Positions 33,706 through 44,805 of a stretch of 64,000 bases of DNA are shown here, piece by piece. The stretch is from RPQJ01 sp963707145. Lineage in GTDB: Bacteria; Pseudomonadota; Gammaproteobacteria; Steroidobacterales; Steroidobacteraceae. How positions within the stretch are numbered: the stretch's first letter is position 1; each line of letters begins with the position of its first letter. The notes beneath the pieces are model-generated. The model did not search any database. It saw nothing but the letters and a program-made list of their open reading frames with translations, and was not told the DNA's origin. The stretch spans positions 248,001 to 312,000 of the forward strand of contig CAVPOQ010000007.1 of NCBI GenBank assembly GCA_963707145.1, written 5' to 3'. Both the position numbers and the translations under genes were made by a program.

Positions 33706-36026
33706 GACGCGCCCTGCCGCGGCGGGCGGGTGAGCAGCAGGGCCAGCACGAAGTTGCTCACGACGCCCAGGGAAACCGTGACGCCGATGGCGCGCAGGAC
33801 CGGCAGGCTCGACAGCGCCAGCAGCGCGAACACCATCAGCGTCGAGAGCGAGCAGACCAGCACCGCGTGCAGCGTGCGCCGCTGCTCGGCGGGATCGTCC
33901 GCCGCGCGCTCGAAGAACAGCGCATAGTCGAGGCCGAGTCCGGCCGCAAGCACCAGCGCGATCAGGTGGAAGAGGTTCATGGCGACGCCGCCGACGTGAA
34001 GCGAGGCGAGCACCAGCAGTGTCGTCAGCGCCATCGGCGCCAGCACGCGGCGTACGCGCCGGGTGTCGCGCAGGGCGACATAGACCACGAGCAGCAGCAG
34101 CACCGCGGCGCCAGCCAGGCACCAGAGAATGCGTTCGCGCTGGTGCGCGACGAGGTCCTCCGACGCCTGCTTGAGGTCGAGCAGGGTCACGCCCTCGTTC
34201 GCGGCGGCGATTCGCCCGAGCGCGGCGGGATCGCGCAGGCCGGTCAGCGTGACGAGGCCCGTCCAGTGACCGTCGCGCTCGAGCAGCAGGCCGCCGACGC
34301 GCGCCTCGAGCGGCGTGCCCGCGAGATCCCCGGGCTCGAGTGGCGGCAACTGGCGCGCCCGCTCGACATCGGCGAGAAACGGCGCGAACGCGCCGGGCCG
34401 GAACGGTGTCGTGCCGAGTGCGGCCCCGAGCGCTGCCTGCAGCGCGGGCGGCGCAGGCAGGGCGGCGCGCCGCCGCAGTTGTTGCTCGACGGTCGGCAGG
34501 TAGCGCGCCGCATGATCGAAGCCCGCGAGGGTTCCATCGCTCACCAGCGCCTCGAGCTGCGGATCGAGCGCCGCCGCCTGCGCCAGGACGCCTTGCGCGT
34601 CGCGGTGCTGGATGACCAGCAGGTACCTCACGTCGGGCGCGCCCAGCTCGCGCCGCAGCGTCGAATCGCGCTCGATCAACGCACGAGGCACGGGCGTGAG
34701 GCCACCGAGTTCGTCCTGCCACAGCGGGCGAGGCGAAAGCGCGAGGATGCCGATGCAGAGCATCGCCGCCAGCACGCCGAGCCACGTCGGCTGCGGCAGG
34801 CCCGCGATCCGCTCCCAGAGGCGTGCGAGCCGCCCGGACGCGGCGGCGTCCGGTCCGTGTGCCGGGACCAGCCAGGGCAGCAGGAAGCGCGTCGTCAGTC
34901 CGGCGACGGCGAGTCCCGTCACCGTGAAGACGGACAGCTGGGCGAGTCCGCGTACGCCCGAGAACAGGAAGGCGAAGTAGGCGACGCAGGTGCTGGCGAC
35001 TCCGGTGGCGAGTGTGGGCCACAGGGCACGCGCATTGTCCCGCGGGTCGAGGCCGCGGTGCTGGTGACTGAAGAGGTGCATCGGGTAGTCCTGCGCGACC
35101 CCGATCAGGGTGAACCCGAAGGCGAGCGTAATGCCGTGCACCGTGCCGAAGGCGGCGCTGACCGCGGCGAGGCCGGCGAGGCCGGCGGTCACGAGCGGCA
35201 GCAGGCCGAGCACCAGCACGAGCACGCTGCGGTAGGCGACGAGCAGCAGCAGCACCATGCCGAGCGTGGCGAGCCCGCCGAGCTGCTGTGCCTCCAGTTG
35301 AGTGCGGTCCTTCATGAGCACCGAGAAGGCGCCGGGGCCGCTCGCCTCGAGCGCGAGTCCGGGTTCCGTCCGCACCCGCACGAATGCCGCCTGCAGCGCA
35401 TCGGCGGCGGCGCGCTGGCCCTGCGGATCGAAGCCGGGTGCGCGCGTCTCGGCGACGAGCAGGGCCTGCCGGCCGCTCGTGTCGAACCAGACGTCGAACC
35501 GCGTCTGTGGCTGTTGCCCGGGCTGCCACGACTCGGCGAGCTTCAGGAGCTCGAGCGTCGGATCGCGCGGCAGCCACGGCTCGAGAAACGCCGCGGCGGG
35601 CGAGGCCAGGTCGCGCAGGCGCTCCGCGAACTCGGCACGCAGGAACGCCTCGTCGAAGCGGGCCCCATCGAGCGTCGGCGAGAGCAGGTAGCGGTAGGCG
35701 AGCAGGCGATCCGGGATCGCGTCGAGGTTGCTTTCACCGTTGGCCGCCCAGCGGAACTCAGGGCTGTCTCGCAGGGCGGCGACGAGGGCGCGGGAGGTCT
35801 CGGCCGCCTCCTCCGGTTCCGATCCACCGATCGCGAGCAGCAGCATGCGGGACGCCGGGCCCTCGCCGATCTCCTCCAGCACCATCCGCTCCTGCGGCGT
35901 GCGCGGCGACGGCAGGAACAGCCGCAGGTCGGTGCCGACGACGAGCGTTCGGTCGACGAGCCACCCGAGCGCGGCAACGACCGCGATCCAAGCGGCCAGC
36001 AGCAGGCCCCTCCGGGCGGTCGACAT
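33702..36026 (-). CDS. MMPL/RND-type exporter for the aryl polyene lipid (ApeM type)
   Basis: 774-residue inner-membrane exporter. It has two repeats of a large soluble domain plus a block of membrane helices: one block about residues 245-400 ('LGMVLLLLVAYRSVLVLVLGLL', then 'GFTLIGVAQDYPMHLFSHQ') and a second about 620-765 ('LILVLAAGLGLDYALFFERA'-like). This proton-driven RND/MMPL fold is the usual transporter in aryl polyene clusters and is thought to lift the pigment lipid toward the periplasmic carrier. It lies between LolA-like and dehydratase genes with 3-base and overlapping junctions. Confidence 0.9.
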   Translation of the reverse strand: MSTARRGLLLAAWIAVVAALGWLVDRTLVVGTDLRLFLPSPRTPQERMVLEEIGEGPASRMLLLAIGGSEPEEAAETSRALVAALRDSPEFRWAANGESNLDAIPDRLLAYRYLLSPTLDGARFDEAFLRAEFAERLRDLASPAAAFLEPWLPRDPTLELLKLAESWQPGQQPQTRFDVWFDTSGRQALLVAETRAPGFDPQGQRAAADALQAAFVRVRTEPGLALEASGPGAFSVLMKDRTQLEAQQLGGLATLGMVLLLLVAYRSVLVLVLGLLPLVTAGLAGLAAVSAAFGTVHGITLAFGFTLIGVAQDYPMHLFSHQHRGLDPRDNARALWPTLATGVASTCVAYFAFLFSGVRGLAQLSVFTVTGLAVAGLTTRFLLPWLVPAHGPDAAASGRLARLWERIAGLPQPTWLGVLAAMLCIGILALSPRPLWQDELGGLTPVPRALIERDSTLRRELGAPDVRYLLVIQHRDAQGVLAQAAALDPQLEALVSDGTLAGFDHAARYLPTVEQQLRRRAALPAPPALQAALGAALGTTPFRPGAFAPFLADVERARQLPPLEPGDLAGTPLEARVGGLLLERDGHWTGLVTLTGLRDPAALGRIAAANEGVTLLDLKQASEDLVAHQRERILWCLAGAAVLLLLVVYVALRDTRRVRRVLAPMALTTLLVLASLHVGGVAMNLFHLIALVLAAGLGLDYALFFERAADDPAEQRRTLHAVLVCSLSTLMVFALLALSSLPVLRAIGVTVSLGVVSNFVLALLLTRPPRQGAS

Positions 36027-36029
36027 CGG

Positions 36030-36677
36030 TCAGGGCCCGCTCTCGGCGCTGCACCATCCCTGCAGCGACGCGCGTTCGAGCGATGCGGGCAGCTCGGCCC
36101 GATCCCGGACGCCCAGTGCCATGACGCTCGCGTCGCCGTCGGGCTCGGCCAGCGTCAGGCAGCGGGGGCGATCCTGCCGGCCATCGACCACGATCGAGGA
36201 CAGCCGGCGCCTGAGTCGCTCGTCCCGCGGCGACAGCTCGAGCCTCCAGTATTCGGTGTCGCCCTGCACGGCGACCACGAACTGCCGCTCGAGCGTCTCG
36301 TGGTCGCCGGTGAGCAGGGCCCCGAAGCTCGCCAGCATGCCGCGCAGCTCAGGCGCGCGATCGAGCGAGAAGCGGCGCGGCTTGCTGCCCTCGCGCTCCA
36401 CCCGGACGTTCTCGCCGTGCAACTCCGTCGTCTCGCGATAGGGCGATTCGACGCGGCGGACGAGCGCGCCGTCGGTGCGATGCTCGAGCTCGCCCGTGAC
36501 GAAGATCGGCTCCGAGAGCAGCGCCGAATAGCGCACCTCGACGAACGGCGTCTTCTCCGGCGGCGGTCGCACCAGGCTGTCGAGCAGCGCTCTCGTGTCG
36601 AGATCAGCCGCGAGCGACGTCGTCGCGACCAGCATCAGCGCCACGCTCGCCCGGTGCACGTTCGTTCCAGAAGTCAT
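36030..36677 (-). CDS. LolA-like outer-membrane lipid carrier (ApeL type)
   Basis: 215-residue periplasmic protein with a signal peptide ('VALMLVATTSLA') then 'LDTRALLDSLVRPPPEKTPF'. The LolA-like body ('FVEVRYSALLSEPIFVTGELEH', 'LRRVE'-type strands) fits proteins with an open half-barrel that ferry lipids across the periplasm. In aryl polyene clusters this protein is next to the exporter and probably moves the pigment to the outer membrane. The ATG at 36677 lies 74 bases inside the end of the upstream acyltransferase gene, an unusually long overlap; a later start would cut the signal peptide. Confidence 0.82.
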   Translation of the reverse strand: MTSGTNVHRASVALMLVATTSLAADLDTRALLDSLVRPPPEKTPFVEVRYSALLSEPIFVTGELEHRTDGALVRRVESPYRETTELHGENVRVEREGSKPRRFSLDRAPELRGMLASFGALLTGDHETLERQFVVAVQGDTEYWRLELSPRDERLRRRLSSIVVDGRQDRPRCLTLAEPDGDASVMALGVRDRAELPASLERASLQGWCSAESGP

Positions 36678-37554
36678 AGAAGTTGAACCAGTTGTAGGGA
36701 GCAAGACGCACCAGCGCCGCAAGCCGGTCGGCGAAAGCCTGCACGACCTCCTGCAACTGCTGCTGGCGCTGGCGGCGGTCGATGTGCAGTCGCTCGGTCA
36801 CCAGCTCGAAGTGCAGATCGTAACGCCGCCCGCCGCGATAGAGCCCGGCGCACAGCACGATGGGCACGTGCACGGCGGCCGCGATCTGCCAGGGCGCAGT
36901 CGGGAACTCCGCAAGGCCGCCGAGGAAATTCACCCTCACCATCGCATTGCCCGGTCGGCCGCGATCCGCCAGCATCGTGACCAGCGCGCCCTGCTGCAGG
37001 GCGGCGCCGATCTCCAGCACGACCTCGGTCCCGTCCTTGCGCGGGTTGATGATGCCCGCGGCGATCTCGGGATTCTGCTGCCTCAGGATCGCGGACAGCA
37101 CGGGGCTGTGCTCCGCATCCAGCACCACGCGCACGGTGACGTCCGGACGCAGGGTGCTGGCCGCCCGCAGGGCGTCGAAGCTGCCGACGTGGGCCCCGAT
37201 CAGCAGCACGCCCCGACCGAGGTCCATCGCGCGGTGCAGGTGTTCGATGCCGACCATGCGGGTGTCGAACGGGCGCAGGGTCTGCGTCAGGAAGTACACG
37301 CGGTCGAGCGTCACGCCGGCGAAGGTGTGGAAGTGTCTCGCAACCTCGAGCCAGCTCGGAGTCCGTCCGAGCACGCGGGCCAGGTAGGCGCGCGAGGCGC
37401 GCCGCTCGGGCGCACGGCGCAACAGGAAGTAGGCGGTGATCGGCAGCAGGATCAGCCGCGAGACCGTCCGCCCCAGTCCGAGCGCGATCGCGGTGAACAG
37501 GCGCAGCGCCCAGCCGCTGCCGCCCTCGGGGCGCTCGAGCCACGCCTTCGTCAC
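36604..37554 (-). CDS. LpxL/HtrB-like lipid acyltransferase
   Basis: 316-residue membrane-associated acyltransferase of the LpxL/HtrB (lysophospholipid acyltransferase) family. One N-terminal hydrophobic segment ('VSRLILLPITAYFLL') is followed by the H-x4-D region 'IGAHVGSFDALRAAS' and 'MLADRGRPGNAMVRVNFLGG'. The C-terminal 'YNWFNFYDFW' is a family ending. In other aryl polyene clusters this domain is fused to the glycosyltransferase (ApeJ); here it is separate. It would acylate the sugar or head group of the pigment lipid. GTG start, overlapping the upstream dehydratase stop by 4 bases. Confidence 0.88.
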   Translation of the reverse strand: MTKAWLERPEGGSGWALRLFTAIALGLGRTVSRLILLPITAYFLLRRAPERRASRAYLARVLGRTPSWLEVARHFHTFAGVTLDRVYFLTQTLRPFDTRMVGIEHLHRAMDLGRGVLLIGAHVGSFDALRAASTLRPDVTVRVVLDAEHSPVLSAILRQQNPEIAAGIINPRKDGTEVVLEIGAALQQGALVTMLADRGRPGNAMVRVNFLGGLAEFPTAPWQIAAAVHVPIVLCAGLYRGGRRYDLHFELVTERLHIDRRQRQQQLQEVVQAFADRLAALVRLAPYNWFNFYDFWNERAPGERGADAGRDDVARG

Positions 37555-37886
37555 AGTCCGACCGCCGGGTCGATGAGCAGGCAGCCCTTCGCGATGGTCG
37601 TGTCTTCACGCTGGATGGCGAAGTCGAGTGAATCGCCGGCCAGCGCCAGCTCGATTGTTGCCGCCTCGCCCGGCAGCAGCGGCGCGATGAACTTCGCCTG
37701 CCGCAGGCCGCGCACGCGCAGCGGGATTCCGAGCCAGCGGGTCGCCGCCTCGATGACGCCGTCCAGCAACAGCACGCCGGGCACCACCGGACGGCCGGGA
37801 AAGTGACCGGGAATGGCGGGATGGTCAGGGGCGATCCTGAATTCCGAACGATGATCGCGGGGCATGCGCATGGGGCCGGAAAGCAT
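37551..37886 (-). CDS. Small ApeI/FabZ-like dehydratase (hotdog)
   Basis: 111-residue minimal hotdog protein. 'IPGHFPGRPVVPGVLLLDGV' places catalytic His28, with Asp at the position of the usual Glu. The rest is 'VRGLRQAKFIAPLLPGEAATIEL', typical of FabZ-like folds. It is the fourth hotdog protein of the cluster and the first gene of the minus-strand exporter operon. It may pair with the ApeP-like protein of the same operon. Shorter in-frame ATG starts at 37871 and 37865 also exist. Confidence 0.85.
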   Translation of the reverse strand: MLSGPMRMPRDHRSEFRIAPDHPAIPGHFPGRPVVPGVLLLDGVIEAATRWLGIPLRVRGLRQAKFIAPLLPGEAATIELALAGDSLDFAIQREDTTIAKGCLLIDPAVGL

Positions 37887-37924
37887 GATCGCTTACCGTG
37901 CGCAACTCAACGCGGTGGACGGGG

Positions 37925-37949
37925 CGCACGGGGGGCGAGCCCCCGTGCG
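37925..37949. terminator. 10-bp perfect hairpin between porin-like gene and pigment operon
   Basis: CGCACGGGGG at 37925-37934 pairs perfectly with CCCCCGTGCG at 37940-37949 around GCGAG. It lies just downstream of the outer-membrane barrel gene (minus strand) and upstream of the pigment export operon, so it may separate the two transcripts. No T-run is present. Confidence 0.5.
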
Positions 37950-37973
37950 GGTCAGCCATCGGTATGGCGGCGC

Positions 37974-38594
37974 CTAGAACCTGAAGAGGAAGCTCGCCGA
38001 GAAGAAGCCCGCGTTGGCATCCAGCTCGTCGACGAATTCGTCGCTGTCGCTGTCCCATTCGGGCGCCACCTCGAACCACTCGTACTCGAGGCGCAGACCG
38101 AAATTGTCGGTGACGTCGAAACCGGCGCCGGCACCCAGGAAGAACGCGCTGCCGTCATCGTCCTCCCTGAAGCTGTCGGAAAAAGTCGGGGAACTGAAAC
38201 CCAGGCTGGTCTCGGCGTCCCAGTAGGCGATGCCCGGCTTGACGAACAGCTCGAAGCGCTCGCCGACCGGAAGCGCGAACACGGCCGACGCCACGAGACT
38301 CTGCACGTCGATGCCGAGCTTCACCGTCTCGCCGCCCCGGGACTCCTTGATCGAAGGGCTTCCGCCGTCGAGGTACGCGCCCTCGACGCTCAGCCACGGG
38401 AAGAACCGGTAGCCGCCGAACACCTTGAACCCGGCGTCATCCTCGTCGAAGTCATAGTCCAGGCCGAGTACGTCGTCCACCTCGGTGTTCATCTGGCCGA
38501 GACCGGCGCCGGCGTAGAAACCGCGGTCGGCGGCGCTGGCCGGGGAGGCCGCGATCAGCAGGCTGGAAGCCAGCAGAATGATCGACAGTCTCAC
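37974..38594 (-). CDS. Outer-membrane beta-barrel protein (OmpA/OmpW-like)
   Basis: 206-residue exported small barrel. A signal peptide ('IILLASSLLIAASPASAA') is followed by alternating strands such as 'GFYAGAGLGQMN', 'FKVFGGYRFFPWLSVEGAYL' and 'NFGLRLEYEWFEV', and the protein ends '...SASFLFRF' with terminal Phe, the recognition signal for barrel assembly. Its acidic loops are notable. The GTG start has AAGGAG eight bases upstream. Role: small porin or adhesion-type surface protein; no ligand is evident. It is between PPDK (22 bases upstream) and a hairpin. Confidence 0.88.
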   Translation of the reverse strand: MRLSIILLASSLLIAASPASAADRGFYAGAGLGQMNTEVDDVLGLDYDFDEDDAGFKVFGGYRFFPWLSVEGAYLDGGSPSIKESRGGETVKLGIDVQSLVASAVFALPVGERFELFVKPGIAYWDAETSLGFSSPTFSDSFREDDDGSAFFLGAGAGFDVTDNFGLRLEYEWFEVAPEWDSDSDEFVDELDANAGFFSASFLFRF

Positions 38595-38616
38595 GCGTAA
38601 CGCTCCTTGTGTCCGC

Positions 38617-41400
<2,784 letters not shown>

Positions 41401-41588
41401 CGCGGATCCTCGGTGGGCCCGACCCCCGGGCCCTGGCGGCGCTACTGATAACCCGCAGGGCCGCCGATGGAAATACGTGGAACTCTGGTCTGGCGCGCGA
41501 ATTCTCGCAGCGACCAGTGCCCCTTGTGCCGTCCCGCGTCCCGGGCGACCATCCGGCCGCCCGCAGCGGGTCAGGCAGGGGGAGATCG

Positions 41589-42515
41589 GTGGAACAACGC
41601 ATCGGAATGATCGGGCTCGGCCGCATGGGCGGGAACATGGCCCGCCGCATGGCGCGAGCGGGCCTGGAGGTGGTCGCCTGGGACCGCGCCGCCGGCGCAC
41701 GGGCCGGCATTGCCGGGGAGCCGCGCGTCACGGTCGTCGACACGCTGCCGGCACTGGTGCAGACGTTGCCGGCGCCGCGGGTCCTTTGGCTGATGCTGCC
41801 GGCCGGGGCGCCCACCGAGCAGACGCTGGCCGAACTGCGCGAGGCGCTGTCGGCGGGCGACGTGGTCGTCGACGGCGCCAACGCCTGGTACCGCGACTCG
41901 GTGCGCCGCGCCGCTGAGCTGGCCCCGCTCGGCCTGCAATACGTGGATGCCGGAGTCTCCGGGGGTGTCTGGGGCCTCGTCAACGGCTACGGACTCATGG
42001 TCGGAGGAACGAGGGAGGCCGTTGAGCGCGTCGAGCCGTTCCTGGAGGCGCTGGCACCTGCCAGGACTGCCGGCTGGCTGCACTGCGGACCGAGCGGCGC
42101 CGGCCACTACACCAAGATGGTGCACAACGGCATCGAGTACGGCCTGATGCAGGCCTATGCCGAGGGGTTCGCACTGCTGCGCGCCAAGGAGGAATTCGAC
42201 CTCGACGTGGCGAAGATCGCCGAGTCCTGGCGTCACGGCACGGTGATCCGCTCCTGGCTGCTGGACCTGACCGCGGAGTTCCTTGCGGAGGACGCCGATC
42301 TCGAGAACATTGCGCCGGTGGTCGCAGACTCGGGCGAGGGTCGCTGGACCGCCATCGAGTCGGTGGAACTCGGCGTGCCGACGCCGGTGATGACGCTGGC
42401 GCTCATGCAGCGCTTCGCGAGCCAGGGCCGCGGCGACTACGCCGACCGGGTGCTCGCGCGCATGCGTCAGTCCTTCGGCGGACACGCCGTGACCCGCAAC
42501 TCGGCCGGAGGCTGA
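41589..42515 (+). CDS. gnd: 6-phosphogluconate dehydrogenase, short decarboxylating form
   Basis: 308-residue enzyme that oxidises and decarboxylates 6-phosphogluconate to ribulose 5-phosphate. The cofactor site is 'IGLGRMGGNMARRMA' at the N-terminus; the substrate/catalytic parts are 'GVSGGVWGLVNGYGLMVGG', 'HCGPSGAGHYTKMVHNGIEYG' and 'RWTAIESVELGVPTPVM'. At about 300 residues it is the short, usually NAD-linked form, unlike the 470-residue E. coli Gnd. GTG start with GGGGAG upstream. It is next to pgl and zwf, completing the oxidative pentose phosphate branch, and divergent from ppdK. Confidence 0.93.
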   Translation: MEQRIGMIGLGRMGGNMARRMARAGLEVVAWDRAAGARAGIAGEPRVTVVDTLPALVQTLPAPRVLWLMLPAGAPTEQTLAELREALSAGDVVVDGANAWYRDSVRRAAELAPLGLQYVDAGVSGGVWGLVNGYGLMVGGTREAVERVEPFLEALAPARTAGWLHCGPSGAGHYTKMVHNGIEYGLMQAYAEGFALLRAKEEFDLDVAKIAESWRHGTVIRSWLLDLTAEFLAEDADLENIAPVVADSGEGRWTAIESVELGVPTPVMTLALMQRFASQGRGDYADRVLARMRQSFGGHAVTRNSAGG

Positions 42516-42520
42516 ATCAC

Positions 42521-44074
42521 GTGAGCAGACGTTTCCTCGCCGCGGCCGCCCTGGCCGCCATGGTGCTGTGCGGCGCCGCGCAGGCGGCCGAGACGGCCAA
42601 GCCCGCCGGCGATGCCGCGCAGGCGTCGGCGGAACCGGCCCCGCCGCCTGAGCCCAGAAATTCCAGAACGCGCCACGAGGTCCGCATCGACGGACAGGTG
42701 ATCCGCTACACCGCCAACGTCGGCTGGCTGATCATGAAGGACGACGCCGGCAAGCCGATCGCGCGCTTCGGCTACACGGCCTACACGCGCGACGGCGTGA
42801 AGGACGCGTCGCGGCGCCCCGTCATGTTCGCCTACAACGGCGGTCCGGGGTCCTCCTCGATCTGGCTGCACATGGGCATCCTCGGGCCGCGCCGTGTCGT
42901 GGTGTCCGACCCGGGATTTTCGCCACCGCCGCCGTCGCAGCGCGTCGATAACGAGTTCAGCGTGCTCGACGTCACCGACCTCGTGATGATCGACCCGGTC
43001 GGCACGGGTTTCAGCAGGCCGCTCGGCGACGCCAAGGGCGCGGACTTCTGGGGCGTCGACCAGGACATCAAGTCGGTGGGTGCGTTCATCAAGCGCTGGG
43101 TGGCCGAGAACGGGCGCTGGGCCTCGCCCAAGTACCTGCTCGGCGAGAGCTACGGCGGCATGCGCTCGGCGGGACTCGCCGACCACCTGCAGTCGGTGCA
43201 GGGCATGAACTTGAACGGCGTCGTGCTCGTGTCGCCGTTCCTGAGCGCCGCCTCGGGCGTGGACGGCATCGAGGTCGACCTGCCGCATGCGCTCTATCTG
43301 CCGACCTTGGCCGCGACCGCCTGGTACCACAACCTGGTCCCGAACCGGCCCGCCTCGCTCGCGGCCTATGCGGCGGAGGTCGAGCGCTTCGCCTACGATG
43401 AGTACCTGCCGGCCCTCACGCGCGGCTACGTCATCCCTGCCGAACAGAAGCGCGCGGTTGCCGCGAAGCTCGCGGCGTTCACCGGCACCAGCGCCGAGTA
43501 CTGGGAGCAGGCTGACCTGCGCGTCAGCCACCCGCAGTTCCTGCAGGAACTGAAGCGCGGCCAGCGCACGATCGCCGGACGCATCGACTCGCGGTTCACG
43601 GGACCGTCGATGAATCCCCTCGCCGAGACGATGGACTACGACCCGTTCTTCCCGGCCGTCGGCCCGGCGTTCACGGCGGCGTTCCTCGACTACGTCAACG
43701 GCGAACTGCAGTTCGGGCGCGACGAGGAGTATCGAGTGTCGGCCTTCGACATCAAGTGGGACTGGAAGCACAAGCAGCCGGGCGCCGACGAATGGATCAC
43801 GACATCGCCCAACACGGTGCCGGACCTCGCGCGGGCCATGACCATGAACCCCGGCCTGCACGTGCTGGTGCAGCAGGGCTGGTACGACCTCGCCACGCCG
43901 TTCTTCGCGATGCAGCACGACATTGACCATCTCGACATCACGCCGGAGGCGCGACAGCGCATCCGCATCGAGTACTACGAGGCCGGGCACATGATGTACC
44001 TGCACCAGCCGTCGATGCGGAAGTACCGCGAGGACCTGGCGCAGTTCATCCGCGCCACAGACCGGGTGGACTGA
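42521..44074 (+). CDS. Serine carboxypeptidase family S10 peptidase
   Basis: 517-residue exported peptidase. A signal peptide ('FLAAAALAAMVLCGAAQAAE') and Pro/Ala-rich linker precede the catalytic domain. The oxyanion/serine regions are 'YNGGPGSSSIWLHMGILGP' and 'LGESYGGMRSAG' (Ser210); Asp is in 'VQQGWYDLATPFFA' and His in 'EAGHMMYLHQPS', giving a complete triad. S10 enzymes trim C-terminal residues at acid pH, in the periplasm here. It starts (GTG) 6 bases after gnd and so is probably co-transcribed with it, though their functions are not obviously linked. Confidence 0.93.
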   Translation: MSRRFLAAAALAAMVLCGAAQAAETAKPAGDAAQASAEPAPPPEPRNSRTRHEVRIDGQVIRYTANVGWLIMKDDAGKPIARFGYTAYTRDGVKDASRRPVMFAYNGGPGSSSIWLHMGILGPRRVVVSDPGFSPPPPSQRVDNEFSVLDVTDLVMIDPVGTGFSRPLGDAKGADFWGVDQDIKSVGAFIKRWVAENGRWASPKYLLGESYGGMRSAGLADHLQSVQGMNLNGVVLVSPFLSAASGVDGIEVDLPHALYLPTLAATAWYHNLVPNRPASLAAYAAEVERFAYDEYLPALTRGYVIPAEQKRAVAAKLAAFTGTSAEYWEQADLRVSHPQFLQELKRGQRTIAGRIDSRFTGPSMNPLAETMDYDPFFPAVGPAFTAAFLDYVNGELQFGRDEEYRVSAFDIKWDWKHKQPGADEWITTSPNTVPDLARAMTMNPGLHVLVQQGWYDLATPFFAMQHDIDHLDITPEARQRIRIEYYEAGHMMYLHQPSMRKYREDLAQFIRATDRVD

Positions 44075-44076
44075 GC

Positions 44077-44098
44077 CGGCGCGCGCGGCTCCGCGCCG
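44077..44098. terminator. Hairpin between convergent S10 peptidase and pgl genes
   Basis: CGGCGCG at 44077-44083 pairs with CGCGCCG at 44092-44098 around an 8-base loop, just after the peptidase stop. It is a plausible weak terminator between convergent genes; no T-run follows. Confidence 0.4.
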
Positions 44099-44121
44099 AC
44101 CTGGATCGGGTGCGTCGGCGG

Positions 44122-44805
44122 TCAACCCGCGGCAGCCGCGTCGGCGACCACGACGGCACCTTCGCGGGGCACGAGCGCGGCCGGGGCGTCGCCGACGCCG
44201 TCGAGCAGTTCCCGCAGGCGCCCGGCCTTGCCCGCCCCGGTCACCAGCCACAGGCGGGCCCGCGCCCGCGCGAGCGCCGGCAGCGTGAGCGTCATGCGCA
44301 GGTGGCCCTGGTATTCGCGGCTCAGGGCCACGTCACGGTCCGCGACCGCGAGCACCGGATCGCCCGGCACGAGCGAGGCCGTGTGGCCGTCGGCGCCGAG
44401 CCCGAGCTGCACCAGATCGAGTACCAGCGGGATTCCGGCCAGCGCCTCCAGCCGGCGCTGGTAGTCGTTGGGTGCCCGGTCGAGGTCGCGGGACTCGACC
44501 GGCATGGCGAGCAGGTGCTCGCCGGGCAGCGGCCCCTCGGTCACGAGCAGCTGCTCGAGCCGCGTGAGGTTGCGGCCCGGATCGCCGTACGGCGCGACGC
44601 GCTCGTCGACCTGCGCGACGAACACCTCGCGCCACGGCAGGTCGAGCGTCCGCAACCGCTCGAGCATGCGCCACGGCGTCGCCCCTCCGCTCACCGCGAG
44701 CACCGCGCGGCCCCGCGCGGCGATGGCGGCACGGCATGCGGCCGCGATCTCTTCCGCTGCGATGACTGCGGCCTGCTCGGCGTCCCCGGCGCGGATCAGC
44801 CGCAC
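44122..44805 (-). CDS. pgl: 6-phosphogluconolactonase
   Basis: 227-residue DevB-type lactonase that hydrolyses 6-phosphogluconolactone to 6-phosphogluconate, the second step of the oxidative pentose phosphate path. Typical motifs are 'LAVSGGATPWRMLERL', 'FVAQVDERVAPYGDPGRN' and 'LVQLGLGADGHTASLVPGDP'. The GTG start at 44805 overlaps the end of zwf by 10 bases, giving a coupled zwf-pgl operon. The 3' end converges with the S10 peptidase gene. Confidence 0.94.
   Translation of the reverse strand: MRLIRAGDAEQAAVIAAEEIAAACRAAIAARGRAVLAVSGGATPWRMLERLRTLDLPWREVFVAQVDERVAPYGDPGRNLTRLEQLLVTEGPLPGEHLLAMPVESRDLDRAPNDYQRRLEALAGIPLVLDLVQLGLGADGHTASLVPGDPVLAVADRDVALSREYQGHLRMTLTLPALARARARLWLVTGAGKAGRLRELLDGVGDAPAALVPREGAVVVADAAAAG

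Noticed and set aside
33271..35577. One 768-residue minus-strand frame spanning the exporter and the dehydratase
   Set aside because: Only its last 145 codons are the ApeP-like dehydratase; the rest is the exporter gene in the wrong frame.
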